Source: Brevundimonas sp. (GTDB lineage Bacteria; Pseudomonadota; Alphaproteobacteria; Caulobacterales; Caulobacteraceae). From it: a DNA stretch of 64,000 nucleotides. The translations under genes were made by a program, and so were the position numbers. Below, in pieces: positions 30,749 through 40,070 of the stretch; positions within the stretch are counted from its first letter, which is position 1, and the number at the start of each line of letters is the position of its first letter. The notes beneath the pieces are model-generated. The model did no database searches. It had not been told where the DNA came from and saw only the letters and a list, made by a program, of their open reading frames with translations. The stretch is from positions 103,810 to 167,809 of the forward strand of contig NZ_JACESB010000005.1 in NCBI RefSeq assembly GCF_013912005.1, written 5' to 3'.

Positions 30749-31462
30749 ATGGCGGACGCGATCTGGGTGCTGTCGGGCTGGGTCGGCGGGACGGCGGCGG
30801 CCGGCCTGCTGTGCGCGGCGATGGCGCGCGGGCGGGTGCGCTGGCTGTGGCTCGCCACCGCCCTGCTGCTCATGGTCGCCTACGACGTCCTGCTGACGCG
30901 GGGCTACGGGCGCATCCCGCTGGACTTCGGGCCGTCCGACTGGAACTGGGAGGGCAAGACGCTGGCCGTCCTGCTGTCCCTGGCCGTCGCCGCCTGGCTC
31001 GGCTTCCGGCGCAGCGGCGTGACGCTCCGGCAGTACCGGACAGGATGGCCCGGCGCGCTGGCGCTGTCGGCCGTTCTGGTCGCGGTGTACCTGGGCCTCG
31101 CCCTCTACTTCCCAACCGAGCCGGCCGACGCCGACACGCTCGCCTTCCAGCTGACCATGCCGGGACTGGACGAGGAGCTGTTCTACCGGGGCGTGCTGCT
31201 GGTGATGCTCAACGAGGCGTTCGGCCGCCCGCTGTCGGTGCTCGGCGCGCCGATGGGCTGGGGCGCTCTGGTCTCCTCCTTCGCCTTCGGCCTGACCCAC
31301 GCGCTGGGCTACGGCGACGGCGGCTTCAGCGTCGACGCCACGGCCCTGGCCCTGACCGGCCTCCCGGCCCTGCTGCTGGTGTGGATCCGCGAGAAGACCG
31401 GCAGCGTGGTCCTGCCGATCCTGCTGCACAACTTCGGCAACTCCATCTACCATCTGGTCTAG
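30749..31462 (+). CDS. CPBP (CAAX-type) intramembrane protease family protein
   Basis: The 237-residue polytopic protein has the three CPBP/Abi motifs: EELFYR (Glu142, Glu143, Arg147), FAFGLTH (His184) and HNFGN (His227, Asn231). These residues form the glutamyl protease site of the Rce1 fold. About seven membrane helices are predicted. Bacterial members serve in bacteriocin immunity, protein sorting or unknown roles; nothing nearby points to a bacteriocin. The ATG at 30749 has a GGGA-type site upstream. Confidence 0.87.
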   Translation: MADAIWVLSGWVGGTAAAGLLCAAMARGRVRWLWLATALLLMVAYDVLLTRGYGRIPLDFGPSDWNWEGKTLAVLLSLAVAAWLGFRRSGVTLRQYRTGWPGALALSAVLVAVYLGLALYFPTEPADADTLAFQLTMPGLDEELFYRGVLLVMLNEAFGRPLSVLGAPMGWGALVSSFAFGLTHALGYGDGGFSVDATALALTGLPALLLVWIREKTGSVVLPILLHNFGNSIYHLV

Positions 31463-31582
31463 GCCTCGCCGGAGGTCCAAGGCCGTATGAAGTTTCTGCA
31501 AAGCTGCATCCGGTCCGAACCCCGGCCGCCTCTTCCCGACGCGGACACTCCTGTCCGTCGCCTTGCCATCATCCGGAGCCCC

Positions 31583-32647
31583 ATGCGTCCCCTTCTGCTC
31601 GTCCCCGCCTTCTCGCTTCTCCTCCCCGGCCTCGCCCTGGCCGAGACCCGGGAGCCGGTTCGGATCCCCGCCGGGGATGTCGTCCTGGCCGGCGAACTGG
31701 TCCTGCCGGACGGGCCTCCGCGGGCGGCGGTGGTGCTGGTGCAGGGGGCGGGCCCGCACGGCCGCGACCAGATGATCTCCGGCGCGCCGATGTTCGGACA
31801 GCTGGCCGAGCAGCTGGCGGCCCGCGGCGTCGCCAGCCTGCGCATCGACAACGCCGGCGTGGGCGAGTCGACGGGCGAGACGCCGCGCCACTTCCGCGAC
31901 CGCATCCCGCACATCACCGCCGCGCTGGATCTGCTGGCCGGCCACCCTGCGGTCTCTGCGGCCCCGATCGGCCTCGTCGCCCACAGCGAGGGGACGTTCG
32001 TGGCCGGCGAGGTGTGGAGCGCGCGCGACGCGGCGATCGACTTCCTCGTGCTGCTCGGCGCGCCGGGACGGCAGGGGCGCGAGGTCTGGGTCGACCAGCA
32101 GTCCAATCCGGAGCGTTTCCCGGACCGCAGCGCCGAAGACCTCGCCCGCATCCGCGACGGATTCGACCGGGTCGCCGTCGCCTCGATCTCCGGCGACCGC
32201 GCCGCCGTGGAGACCGCGACCGACGCCCTGTTCGCCGTCATCGGCCTGACCCCCGAGGAACTCGCCGAGGTGCGGCCGGGCTTCGTCGACCGCATGGCCA
32301 GCCCGGAGATGCAGGTCCTGCTCGGCCACGATCCGGCTCCGGCGTTCGGGCGCGTCACCGACCCGGTGCTGGCGGTGTGGGGCGGCGTCGACCCGCTGAC
32401 CGCGCCGGCGCTGAACCTGCCGCCCTTCCTGGCGCAGCGTCACCCCGACAGCCGCCTGACCGCCGTGGTCCTGCCGGACGAGGAACACTTCTTCCTGCGC
32501 GGCGAGGGCCTCGAGCCGGGCGAGCACGCCTTCGGCAAGATGAACCTCAGCCCCCGGCTTGTGTCGACCATCGACCACTGGCTGGGCGGCGAGACGTTCG
32601 CGGACCAGGCGCGGCGCCCGGGCCGCGGGCCGGGCCGGTCACAATGA
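31583..32647 (+). CDS. Secreted alpha/beta hydrolase
   Basis: The 354-residue protein has a signal peptide (RPLLLVPAFSLLLPGLALA) and an alpha/beta hydrolase fold: oxyanion region QGAGPHGRDQ, nucleophile in LVAHSEGTF (Ser flanked by His and Glu), an acidic residue near WGGVDPLTAP, and a late His in DEEHFFL. It resembles the S9/AXE1-like dienelactone-type hydrolases. ATG 31583 with GGAG close upstream precedes the signal peptide; a longer frame to 31487 would mask it. Substrate unknown. Confidence 0.85.
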   Translation: MRPLLLVPAFSLLLPGLALAETREPVRIPAGDVVLAGELVLPDGPPRAAVVLVQGAGPHGRDQMISGAPMFGQLAEQLAARGVASLRIDNAGVGESTGETPRHFRDRIPHITAALDLLAGHPAVSAAPIGLVAHSEGTFVAGEVWSARDAAIDFLVLLGAPGRQGREVWVDQQSNPERFPDRSAEDLARIRDGFDRVAVASISGDRAAVETATDALFAVIGLTPEELAEVRPGFVDRMASPEMQVLLGHDPAPAFGRVTDPVLAVWGGVDPLTAPALNLPPFLAQRHPDSRLTAVVLPDEEHFFLRGEGLEPGEHAFGKMNLSPRLVSTIDHWLGGETFADQARRPGRGPGRSQ

Positions 32648-32703
32648 GGCCAAGGTTCAACCGGCGAATGTCCGCAGAAGCACGGACATAACCGGAGGTT
32701 CCG

Positions 32704-33531
32704 ATGATCGCTCTTGTGGCCGCGGCCCTGCTGGGAGCCGTCCAACCGAGCTGCACGCCGCCTGACGGCACGGACGCGCTGCTGGCGCTCGAGCGCCGCT
32801 ACATCGTTGTCGGAGAGCTCCATGGGACGACAGAGGTCCCGGCGGCGTTCGCGCAGCTGGTTTGCGCCGCCGCGGAACAGGGACCGGCGACGGTGGCGCT
32901 GGAGCTGCCGACGGCCATGCAGCCCCAGCTCGACGCTTTCCTCGCCGCCACCGACGAGGCCGCGGCGCTGGCGGCTCTGGAGGGGACGCACTTCCTGAAC
33001 CCGCGCATGAACGACGGGCGGAGCAGCCGGGCGATGCTGGAGATGATGCTGTCGGTCCGCGCGCTACGCGCCGCCGGCCGCGACGTGGCCTTCCACGCCT
33101 TCCAGCCGAGCAAGTCCCGGCCGCGCGAGCTGAGTCAGGCCTGGTACGAACTCGACATGGGCCACGCCCTGGCGGAAGCCGCCTGCGCCCGGCCTGAGGC
33201 CAGAGTGCTGGTCCTCGTCGGCAACCTGCATGCCCGCAAGACCGGCTTCGAGCGCCTTCCCGACCTCGGGCTCCCGGCCGCCGGCCACCTTCCGGCGTCG
33301 GAGGTGGTCGCCCTGGATCTCGCCCAGCAGGGCGGCGAGGCGTGGAACTGCCAGCAGGAGTGCGGCGCACACCCGTCCCGGGCGGTCTACGACGTCGAGG
33401 CGCGCGGCGTGAGGCTCGAGCCCGCCTCCGACGGCGCCTTTGACGGCGTGCTGGCGGTGGGTCCCACCACCGCCTCGCCGCCGGTCGCGGAAGATCAGCC
33501 TTCCCCGATCTCCTCCGGCGCCAGCTCGTAG
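32704..33531 (+). CDS. Tiki/TraB-ChaN superfamily-like secreted protein
   Basis: The 275-residue protein has a short N-terminal hydrophobic segment, then YIVVGELHGTTEVP and, later, LVLVGNLHARK. Two GxxH motifs of this kind mark the TIKI/TraB/ChaN superfamily, thought to be metal-dependent hydrolases or haem-binding proteins. Three or more Cys in the C-terminal half (WNCQQECG) suggest an extracytoplasmic location. The C-terminal 25 residues (ASPPVAEDQPSP) look disordered, and the coding end overlaps the convergent hslO gene by 37 bases. Function is not known. Confidence 0.75.
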   Translation: MIALVAAALLGAVQPSCTPPDGTDALLALERRYIVVGELHGTTEVPAAFAQLVCAAAEQGPATVALELPTAMQPQLDAFLAATDEAAALAALEGTHFLNPRMNDGRSSRAMLEMMLSVRALRAAGRDVAFHAFQPSKSRPRELSQAWYELDMGHALAEAACARPEARVLVLVGNLHARKTGFERLPDLGLPAAGHLPASEVVALDLAQQGGEAWNCQQECGAHPSRAVYDVEARGVRLEPASDGAFDGVLAVGPTTASPPVAEDQPSPISSGASS

Positions 33532-34415
33532 ACCGAGGCGCAGTATTCGCAGGTCACCCGGATCTTGCCGTCGTCCTCGACCATGCCGGCCCGCTCCTCC
33601 GGTCCGAACGACGTCAGCACGGCGGCGATGCGGTCCTTCGAGCAGCGGCACTGCGCCTTCAGCGGGCGCGCGTCCTCCAGCCGGACGCCGTCCTCGTGGA
33701 ACAGGCGGAACAGCAGGGTTTCCGGCGTGATGGTGGGGTCGATCAGCTCGTCGTCGGCCAGCGTCTGGAACAGGGCGCGCGAGCGGTCCCAGACCTCCTC
33801 GGTCGAGCCGCGGGCGGCGTCGCCGGCGATCAGCTGGATGAGCGCGCCGCCGGCCCGCCAGCTGGGGCCGTAGCCGCTGCTCACGGTTCCGACCGCGAGG
33901 CGGACCTTGGTCGGCACCTGCTCCGACTGTTCGAAATAATGTTCGGCCGCCAGCGACAGGCTCTCGCCCTCGATCGGCGTGATCCCCTGGGTGCGCTCGA
34001 AGTCGGGACCGCGGTCGAGGGTCATGACGAACACGCCCTGCCCCAGCAGGGTCTTCGCGCCGGGACGGGAGAAGCCCTGCGACACGGCCTCCACCTCGTC
34101 GGGGTCGAACCGGCAGTAGCCGCGCAGATGGCCGGTGGTGTCGTAGTCGGCGACCACATAGCGCACGGGGCCGTCGCCCTGGGCCTGGACGATCAGCCGG
34201 CCCTCGAACTTCAGGCTGGAGCCGACGAGGGCGGCCAGGGCGCAGGCTTCGCCCAGCAGGCCCGCCACCGGCTCCGGATAGGCGTGGGCCGAGAGGATGG
34301 CGTCGATGGTCTCGCCGAGCCGCACGAGGCGGCCGCGCACCGGCCAGCCCTCGATCTGGAAGGCGGCGGCGAGGTCGTCGGCGGGTGCGGCGGCGGCGGG
34401 CGCGTGATCGGTCAC
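33495..34415 (-). CDS. hslO: Redox-activated chaperone Hsp33
   Basis: Hsp33 is a holdase chaperone switched on by oxidation, which releases zinc. The 306-residue protein has the N-terminal core and the C-terminal redox switch with Cys256, Cys258 (CRC) and Cys289, Cys292 (CEYC), all four present. The linker sequence between them is normal. ATG 34415 gives an N-terminus with a 15-residue Ala-rich extension. Its 3' end overlaps the convergent Tiki-like gene, and it is divergent from the SDR gene, with 150 bp between. Confidence 0.94.
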   Translation of the reverse strand: MTDHAPAAAAPADDLAAAFQIEGWPVRGRLVRLGETIDAILSAHAYPEPVAGLLGEACALAALVGSSLKFEGRLIVQAQGDGPVRYVVADYDTTGHLRGYCRFDPDEVEAVSQGFSRPGAKTLLGQGVFVMTLDRGPDFERTQGITPIEGESLSLAAEHYFEQSEQVPTKVRLAVGTVSSGYGPSWRAGGALIQLIAGDAARGSTEEVWDRSRALFQTLADDELIDPTITPETLLFRLFHEDGVRLEDARPLKAQCRCSKDRIAAVLTSFGPEERAGMVEDDGKIRVTCEYCASVYELAPEEIGEG

Positions 34416-34565
34416 GAGCGGTCCTTCGGAGGGGCGGAACGGGGAGCGACGCTAGATAGGCGCGGCGCTCGCGAATGGTAAGGCCTGCATGCTAGAGCAG
34501 GAACCGGCGGGGCGGCGGCCCCGTTCCGGAAGCCCCGGGATTCCAGCTCTCCGCACGGAACAGGC

Positions 34566-35972
34566 ATGACCAGAGCGAACCTGAAGCCCCTCAACCAGCA
34601 GGCGATCGTGGTGACCGGGGCGACGTCCGGCATCGGCCTCGCGGTGGCCCGGCGCGCGGCGCGGGCCGGGGCCTGCGTGTTCCTGATCGCGCGCAGCGAG
34701 GGCGACCTGAAGACGCTGTGCGAGGAGCTGCAGGCGACGGGGGCGCGGGTGGCCTGGGCCGTCGCCGACGTCGCGGACCACGACGCCCTGATGGCCGCCG
34801 CCGAAAAGTGCCAGCGGCTGTTCGGCGGCTTCGACACCTGGGTGAACAACGCCGGGGTCACCATCTTCGGCCGCCTCCGCGACACGACGCTGGAGGACCA
34901 GCGGCGGCTGTTCGACACCAACTACTGGGGCGTGGTCAACGGGTCCCTGGTCGCCGTCGAGCACCTGCGCGCGCGGCCGGGCGGCGGGGCGATCATCAAC
35001 GTCGGTTCGATTCTCTCCGACGCGCCGATCCCGATCCAGGGCGCCTATTCGGCGTCCAAGCACGCGGTGAAGGGTTTCACCAACGCCCTGCGCATGGAGC
35101 TGATGCGCGAGCAGGCGCCGATCACCGTCAGCCTGGTCAAGCCGGCGGCCATCGACACGCCCTACAACCGGCACGCGCGAAACCTGACCGGTCAGGCGAC
35201 GCAGAATCCGCAGCCGGTCTATGCGACGCACGTGGTCGCCGACACCATCCTGTACTGCGCCAGCCATCCGATCCGCGAGATCACCGTCGGCGGCGGCGGA
35301 CGCCTCATCGCCAGCTTCTACGCCGCCCTCCCCGGCGTGGCGGAACCTCTTTTCGCCCGGTTCGCTCCCTCCCTGATGCGGGACCGCCGTTCCGCGTGGC
35401 AGCCGGACGACGACGGGCTCTATGACCCGACAGAGGACGGTCTCGACGAGGAGGTCCACTACCCCATGGTTCGACAATTCTCCGCCCTCGCCGAGGTGCG
35501 CAAGCACCCGGGAATCGCCGCGGGCGTGATCGCTGTGCTCGCCGGCGTCGGCCTCGCCACCCTGCTGCTGAACCAGCGCACCGGCCCGACCCGGCTGGAG
35601 AGCCTTCGCGGCCGCCTGCATCCGCGCGGCTGGGTGGACGCGGCGGCGCTGCGGGACAGGATCGACGATCTCGCGGAGACGGTGCGGCACGGCCTGACCG
35701 AGGCGGGCGAGCGCGCCGGCGAGCTGGGCGACGAGGCCCGGCATCGGTCGGGGCGCCTGCTGCATGACGCCCGGCATTCCTCGCGCAAGGCGATGCGCAA
35801 GCACGGACGCAAGGCCCGGCTCTACGCCCGCGACGCCGGCGACTACGCCCGCACTCACGCCAAGGAAGGCGGCGCCATTCTGGCCCTCGCGACCATAGCC
35901 GCGGCCATCGGCGCGGCCGCTCTCGACGCCCGCCGCCCGGACAGCCGGCTGCGCAACATCGGGCGTCACTGA
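34566..35972 (+). CDS. Short-chain dehydrogenase fused to a membrane-anchored charged tail
   Basis: The N-terminal 250 residues are a classical SDR: TGATSGIG (17-24), NNAG (93-96), Ser147, and Tyr160/Lys164 in YSASK. Then follows a linker, a membrane helix (about 314-335), a long charged helix rich in Arg, His, Glu and Ala (about 345-432) and a second hydrophobic helix (about 434-452). The charged helix plus C-terminal membrane anchor resembles the DUF883/YqjD-ElaB type. In total 468 residues, about 200 more than a usual SDR. The substrate is unknown. The tail suggests attachment to the inner membrane, perhaps with ribosomes or envelope partners, which is inference. Confidence 0.85.
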   Translation: MTRANLKPLNQQAIVVTGATSGIGLAVARRAARAGACVFLIARSEGDLKTLCEELQATGARVAWAVADVADHDALMAAAEKCQRLFGGFDTWVNNAGVTIFGRLRDTTLEDQRRLFDTNYWGVVNGSLVAVEHLRARPGGGAIINVGSILSDAPIPIQGAYSASKHAVKGFTNALRMELMREQAPITVSLVKPAAIDTPYNRHARNLTGQATQNPQPVYATHVVADTILYCASHPIREITVGGGGRLIASFYAALPGVAEPLFARFAPSLMRDRRSAWQPDDDGLYDPTEDGLDEEVHYPMVRQFSALAEVRKHPGIAAGVIAVLAGVGLATLLLNQRTGPTRLESLRGRLHPRGWVDAAALRDRIDDLAETVRHGLTEAGERAGELGDEARHRSGRLLHDARHSSRKAMRKHGRKARLYARDAGDYARTHAKEGGAILALATIAAAIGAAALDARRPDSRLRNIGRH

Positions 35973-36037
35973 GCCAATGCAGGCGGCCGTGCGGCCGCCT
36001 CGTTGCTGCAGCTGCGAAGGTGAGCCATGGTCCGACC

Positions 36038-37918
36038 ATGACCGCCACCTTCGTCTTCGACTTCGACTCGACTCTCGTGCGTATCGAGACCCTGGAGGCG
36101 CTGGCCGACCTCGCCCTTGAAGGTCAGGCGGAAGCGCCGCGGGTTCGCGAGGAGATCGCCCGCCTGACCGCGGCGGCCATGGCGGGAGAGATTCCATTCG
36201 GCGAGGCGCTGAGTCGCCGACTGGCCCTGCTGCCGCTGACCCGGGCCCACGTCCAGGCCCTCGCGGCGGGCATCGTCGAGGAGCTCACGCCGTCGGTCCG
36301 CCGCAACGCCGACTTCTTCCGCCGGCACGCGCGGCGGGTCCTTGTCGTTTCGGGCGGATTTCGTGAGGTCATCGCCCCCGTCGCCGCCTGGCTGGGCATC
36401 CCCGAGGAGCGGGTGCTGGCGAACGACCTCGTCTACGATTCGTCCGGACGGGTGATCGGGGTCGACGACGCCAACCCCCTGTCCCGGGCGGGAGGCAAGG
36501 TCGAGGCGCTGGCGGCGGTCGACGGGCCGCGGATCATGATCGGCGACGGCTGGACCGACGCGGAGGTCTGGCTCGGCGGCGCCGCAGACCGCTTCTACGC
36601 CTTCACCGAGGTCGCCCGGCGCCCCGAGGTCGTCGCGGCGGCGAACGCCGAGGTCGCATCCGTCGACGAGTTGCTCCACGCGGAAGGCCTCGTCGGGCGC
36701 TGGTCCTATCCGCGCAGCCGCATGCGCATCCTGCTGCTGGAAGCGATCCACCCGGCCGCTGTGGCGCGTTTCGAGGACGCCGGCTATCGGGTCGAGACCG
36801 CATCCGGCGCCCTCGGGGAGGACGAGTTGATCGCCCGCATCCGGGGCGTCCACGTCCTGGGCGTTCGTTCCAAGACCCAGGTGACGGAGCGGGTTCTGGC
36901 CAGCGCCGATCGCCTGCTGGCCGTCGGCGCCTTCTGTATCGGCACCAACCAGATCGATCTGCCGGCCGCCGCCGAACGCGGCGTGGCGGTCTTCAACGCC
37001 CCGTACTCCAATACCCGTTCGGTCGTCGAGCTGGCGGTCGGACTGATGATCGTCCTGCTGCGGCGGGTCGCCGAGAAGTCGGCCGCCCTGCACCGCGGTC
37101 AGTGGAACAAGTCGGCCGCAGGCGCCCGGGAGCTGCGCGGCAAGACGCTGGGGATCGTCGGCTACGGCGCCATCGGCTCGCAGCTCTCGGTGCTCGCCGA
37201 GGCGCTCGGCATGCGGGTCGTGTTCCACGACCTGACCGAGCGGCTGGCCCTCGGCAATGCGCGCCGGGCCCGATCGCTGAAGGACCTGCTCGCTGACAGC
37301 GACGTGGTCAGCCTCCATGTCGACGGAAGATCGGCGAACGCCGCGCTTGTGGGCGCCGGCGAACTGGCGGTCATGAAGCCGGGAGCCTTGCTGCTCAATC
37401 TCTCGCGCGGCCACGTCGTCGACGTGGAGGCGCTCGCCGAGGCCGTGCGTTCCGGCCGTCTCGGCGGCGCGGCGGTGGACGTCTTTCCGGAAGAGCCGGC
37501 GACGAACCAGGACCCGTTCGCCAGCGCCCTGCAGGGCCTGCCGAACGTGATCCTGACGCCGCACATCGGCGGCTCCACCGAGGAAGCGCAGGAGGCGATC
37601 GGCGAGTTCGCGGCGGACCGGCTGCTCGCCTACCTCGAACGGGGCGACACCAGCTTCTGCGTGAACCTGCCCAATGTGCAGCTGGCCGAGGTGTCCGGCG
37701 CCCATCGCCTGCTGCACATCCACCGCAACCAGCCGGGCGTTCTGGCCGAGCTGAACCGGGCCATCGCCGCGGCGGGTCTGAACATCCTGGGGCAGCACCT
37801 CAAGACCGACGAGCGCACCGGCTACGTCATCGTCGATGTCGATCGCGACTACGATCCGAAGGCCCTGGCGGCGCTGAAAGGTGTGACCGGAACGCTGCGG
37901 TTTCGCACCGTGTACTGA
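36038..37918 (+). CDS. Fused phosphoserine phosphatase-phosphoglycerate dehydrogenase (SerB-SerA)
   Basis: One continuous 626-residue frame joins two enzymes of serine synthesis. Residues 1-220 are a HAD phosphatase: FDFDST (Asp8, Asp10), Ser105 in VVSGG, Lys154 in GGKVEAL and GDGWTD (Asp170, Asp174), as in PSP/SerB. Residues 229-540 are an E. coli-type SerA: SKTQVTERVL, CIGTNQIDL, GYGAIG (375-380) for NAD, Arg457 in NLSRG and His509 in TPHIGG. Residues 556-626 are an ACT domain with HRNQPGVL and a conserved Asn in GLNIL, matching the serine-binding sites. ATG 36038 matches the phosphatase start; GTG 36020 is an alternative. The pathway's middle enzyme SerC is not here. Confidence 0.92.
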   Translation: MTATFVFDFDSTLVRIETLEALADLALEGQAEAPRVREEIARLTAAAMAGEIPFGEALSRRLALLPLTRAHVQALAAGIVEELTPSVRRNADFFRRHARRVLVVSGGFREVIAPVAAWLGIPEERVLANDLVYDSSGRVIGVDDANPLSRAGGKVEALAAVDGPRIMIGDGWTDAEVWLGGAADRFYAFTEVARRPEVVAAANAEVASVDELLHAEGLVGRWSYPRSRMRILLLEAIHPAAVARFEDAGYRVETASGALGEDELIARIRGVHVLGVRSKTQVTERVLASADRLLAVGAFCIGTNQIDLPAAAERGVAVFNAPYSNTRSVVELAVGLMIVLLRRVAEKSAALHRGQWNKSAAGARELRGKTLGIVGYGAIGSQLSVLAEALGMRVVFHDLTERLALGNARRARSLKDLLADSDVVSLHVDGRSANAALVGAGELAVMKPGALLLNLSRGHVVDVEALAEAVRSGRLGGAAVDVFPEEPATNQDPFASALQGLPNVILTPHIGGSTEEAQEAIGEFAADRLLAYLERGDTSFCVNLPNVQLAEVSGAHRLLHIHRNQPGVLAELNRAIAAAGLNILGQHLKTDERTGYVIVDVDRDYDPKALAALKGVTGTLRFRTVY

Positions 37919-38007
37919 AAACTTTCCCCGACGGCATCTTGCGCCGGGCCCGGAGCGGCGCAGAGTACCGGCAACGGCCGCGCACGTCGGTCGAGGGAGG
38001 ATTCTTG

Positions 38008-39843
38008 ATGTCTCGTTTTCTGCGCAACGCGGCCGCCGCCGCGCTGGCCGTGGCCGCCGCAGGCGCGATCGCCTCGGCCGCGAACGCCCAGAGCTACAAC
38101 CGTCTCGTCGTCTTCGGCGACAGCCTGAGCGACAACGGCAACCTGTACGCCGCCACCGCCGGGACCAATCCGCCGTCGCCGCCCTACTACCAGGGGCGCT
38201 TCTCCAACGGCCCCGTCTTCACCGAGCTGCTCGGGTTCAACGCCGGGCGCTACGCCGCGGGCGCGCCGTTCGGCGGCAGCATCAACTTCGCGTTCGGCGG
38301 CGCCCGCACCGACGCCTCGGCCTTTCCTCCCGGCATGCGGAGCCAGCTGGCCGCCTATGTGGCGGGCGGCGGCGCCTTCGGCGCCAATGATCTCGTGAGC
38401 GTTCTCGGCGGCGCCAACAACATCTTCCAGGCCTTCCCCGGCGCCGCCGGCAACGCCCAGACCGCGGCGTCGACGATGCAGGCCGTGGCCGCTGGAGCGG
38501 CCGCGGACGTCAACTTCATCGTCAACAGCGTGGCGGCGGCGGGCGCGGGAACGGTGCTGGTGACCAACCTGCCGCGTCTCGGGATCACGCCGCAGTTCGC
38601 CGCGAGCAACCCGGCCGTGGGTCCGGCCGGCTCCGCACTGGCGGACTTCTCGGGGTCCGCGTTCAACTCGGCCCTGGCGACCGGGCTGTTCGGCGTCGCC
38701 GCCGCCAATCCGTCGTCCAACATCATCCTGATGGATCTCTACAGGATCAGCGACCCGCTGGCGGCGAATCCCGGGGCGTTCGGACTGACGAACGCCACCG
38801 ACAGCTGCTTCAACGGCGTCACCGTCTGCGCCAATCCGGACGGCTATCTCTACTGGGACGGGGTCCATCCCAGCGCAGCGGGACACCGCCTGATCGCCGC
38901 CCTCGCCAACGACTACCTGTACTACGGCGACCTGGGGGCCCAGTCGGCGGTGCAGGCCGAGACCGGCTATCGTCAGCGCGAGGACCTGCTGGACCTGGCC
39001 AGCGAGGGGCTGTCCGGCCGCGCCGCGTGGACCCCGGGCATGCAGATGACCTTCGGCCTCATCGCCGACAGCGTCGAGACGGACGCCCGCGGCCCCGTCG
39101 CCGCGGCGGACGCCACCGGCTGGGGCGGCCGGGTCGGGTTCGACTATGTCACCAGCGAGACGAAGCGCTTCGGCGTCGCGGCCAGCTTCCGCACCACCGA
39201 GGTGGAAGCCGGGCCGATGGCCTTCGACGTCCAGAGCTTCGGCGTCGACTTCGCCGGCGGCTGGCGCTCGGGGGCGATGTTCGTGAACGGCGTCATCGGC
39301 GGCTCGCTCGACAATTACGACGGCGTCACCCGCGTGACCGCGCTGGCTCCCGTCGTGCATGCGGGCCAGACTTCCGGGTCCAGCTTCGGCGCCCGGCTGC
39401 AGGCCGGGACCTGGTTCGACATGGGCGGCATCGCCCTCTCGCCCCGGGCGGCCATCGGCTACGTCTCCACGGATGTCGACAGCTACATCGAGCAGGGCTT
39501 CGCGGCCCAGTACAGCTACGGCGACCGCACCCTGAGCGGGACCACCGCCGAGATCGCCCTGCGGGCCGAAGGCGGCGGCGAGGGCCTGCGGTTCTGGGCC
39601 GAGGGCGGCTATCGCGACACCCTGGGCGACGGCGGCGATCCGGTGCGCGTCGGCATCGCCGGCAACCCCGCCCAGGTGCTGGAGCGCGACGTCGAGGAGC
39701 CGTTCGGCGGCTCCATGCTGGCCTCCGCCGGCGTCGACGCGGACATCGGGCCGGTGACGATGACCGTCGGCTACCGCGGGCGCTTCGGCGACGCTGCCGA
39801 CAGCCACGTCGGGGCGATCACCTTCACCCTGCCGCTGCAGTAG
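38008..39843 (+). CDS. GDSL/SGNH esterase autotransporter
   Basis: The 611-residue protein has a signal peptide (about 1-27), an N-terminal GDSL esterase domain (catalytic Ser39 in GDSLSDNG, late DGVHPS for the Asp-His pair) and a C-terminal autotransporter barrel of about 260 residues ending in ITFTLPLQ. The layout is that of EstA: an outer-membrane esterase that anchors its own catalytic domain at the surface. A strong ribosome site, GGGAGG, precedes ATG 38008. A terminator follows at 39868. Lipolytic or rhamnolipid-like functions are known for the family; the substrate here is unknown. Confidence 0.92.
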   Translation: MSRFLRNAAAAALAVAAAGAIASAANAQSYNRLVVFGDSLSDNGNLYAATAGTNPPSPPYYQGRFSNGPVFTELLGFNAGRYAAGAPFGGSINFAFGGARTDASAFPPGMRSQLAAYVAGGGAFGANDLVSVLGGANNIFQAFPGAAGNAQTAASTMQAVAAGAAADVNFIVNSVAAAGAGTVLVTNLPRLGITPQFAASNPAVGPAGSALADFSGSAFNSALATGLFGVAAANPSSNIILMDLYRISDPLAANPGAFGLTNATDSCFNGVTVCANPDGYLYWDGVHPSAAGHRLIAALANDYLYYGDLGAQSAVQAETGYRQREDLLDLASEGLSGRAAWTPGMQMTFGLIADSVETDARGPVAAADATGWGGRVGFDYVTSETKRFGVAASFRTTEVEAGPMAFDVQSFGVDFAGGWRSGAMFVNGVIGGSLDNYDGVTRVTALAPVVHAGQTSGSSFGARLQAGTWFDMGGIALSPRAAIGYVSTDVDSYIEQGFAAQYSYGDRTLSGTTAEIALRAEGGGEGLRFWAEGGYRDTLGDGGDPVRVGIAGNPAQVLERDVEEPFGGSMLASAGVDADIGPVTMTVGYRGRFGDAADSHVGAITFTLPLQ

Positions 39844-39867
39844 GGAAGAGACGCCCGACGACGATCC

Positions 39868-39898
39868 AGGCGCCCGGCCAACGCCGGGCGCCTTTTTC
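39868..39898 (+). terminator. Intrinsic terminator of the esterase autotransporter
   Basis: AGGCGCCCGGC, loop CAAC, GCCGGGCGCCT, then TTTTTCG. Perfect 11-bp stem about 25 bases after the stop. Confidence 0.92.
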
Positions 39899-40070
39899 GT
39901 GTCCGGTTCCGCGGTGCGACGACCTGCCGCCCCCGGCGGCCCCAAAGTCGCCCCCTCCCGTCGTCAGCTTGCCGCCTCCACGGACGCGCACCTCCCGATG
40001 GCCCTTCGCAACGGAGAGCCCGCGTCCCTTCCCTGCTCTGCCCGAGCCGAACACGGAGCCGACGCCGCCC

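Noticed and set aside
30749-31462. CPBP protein as bacteriocin immunity
   Set aside because: No bacteriocin precursor, peptide exporter or immunity partner was found nearby.
30811-32691. Long plus-strand frame across the CPBP and hydrolase genes
   Set aside because: The frame is out of phase with both recognised proteins, is Arg/Pro-rich, and has no support; the motif-bearing frames explain the region.
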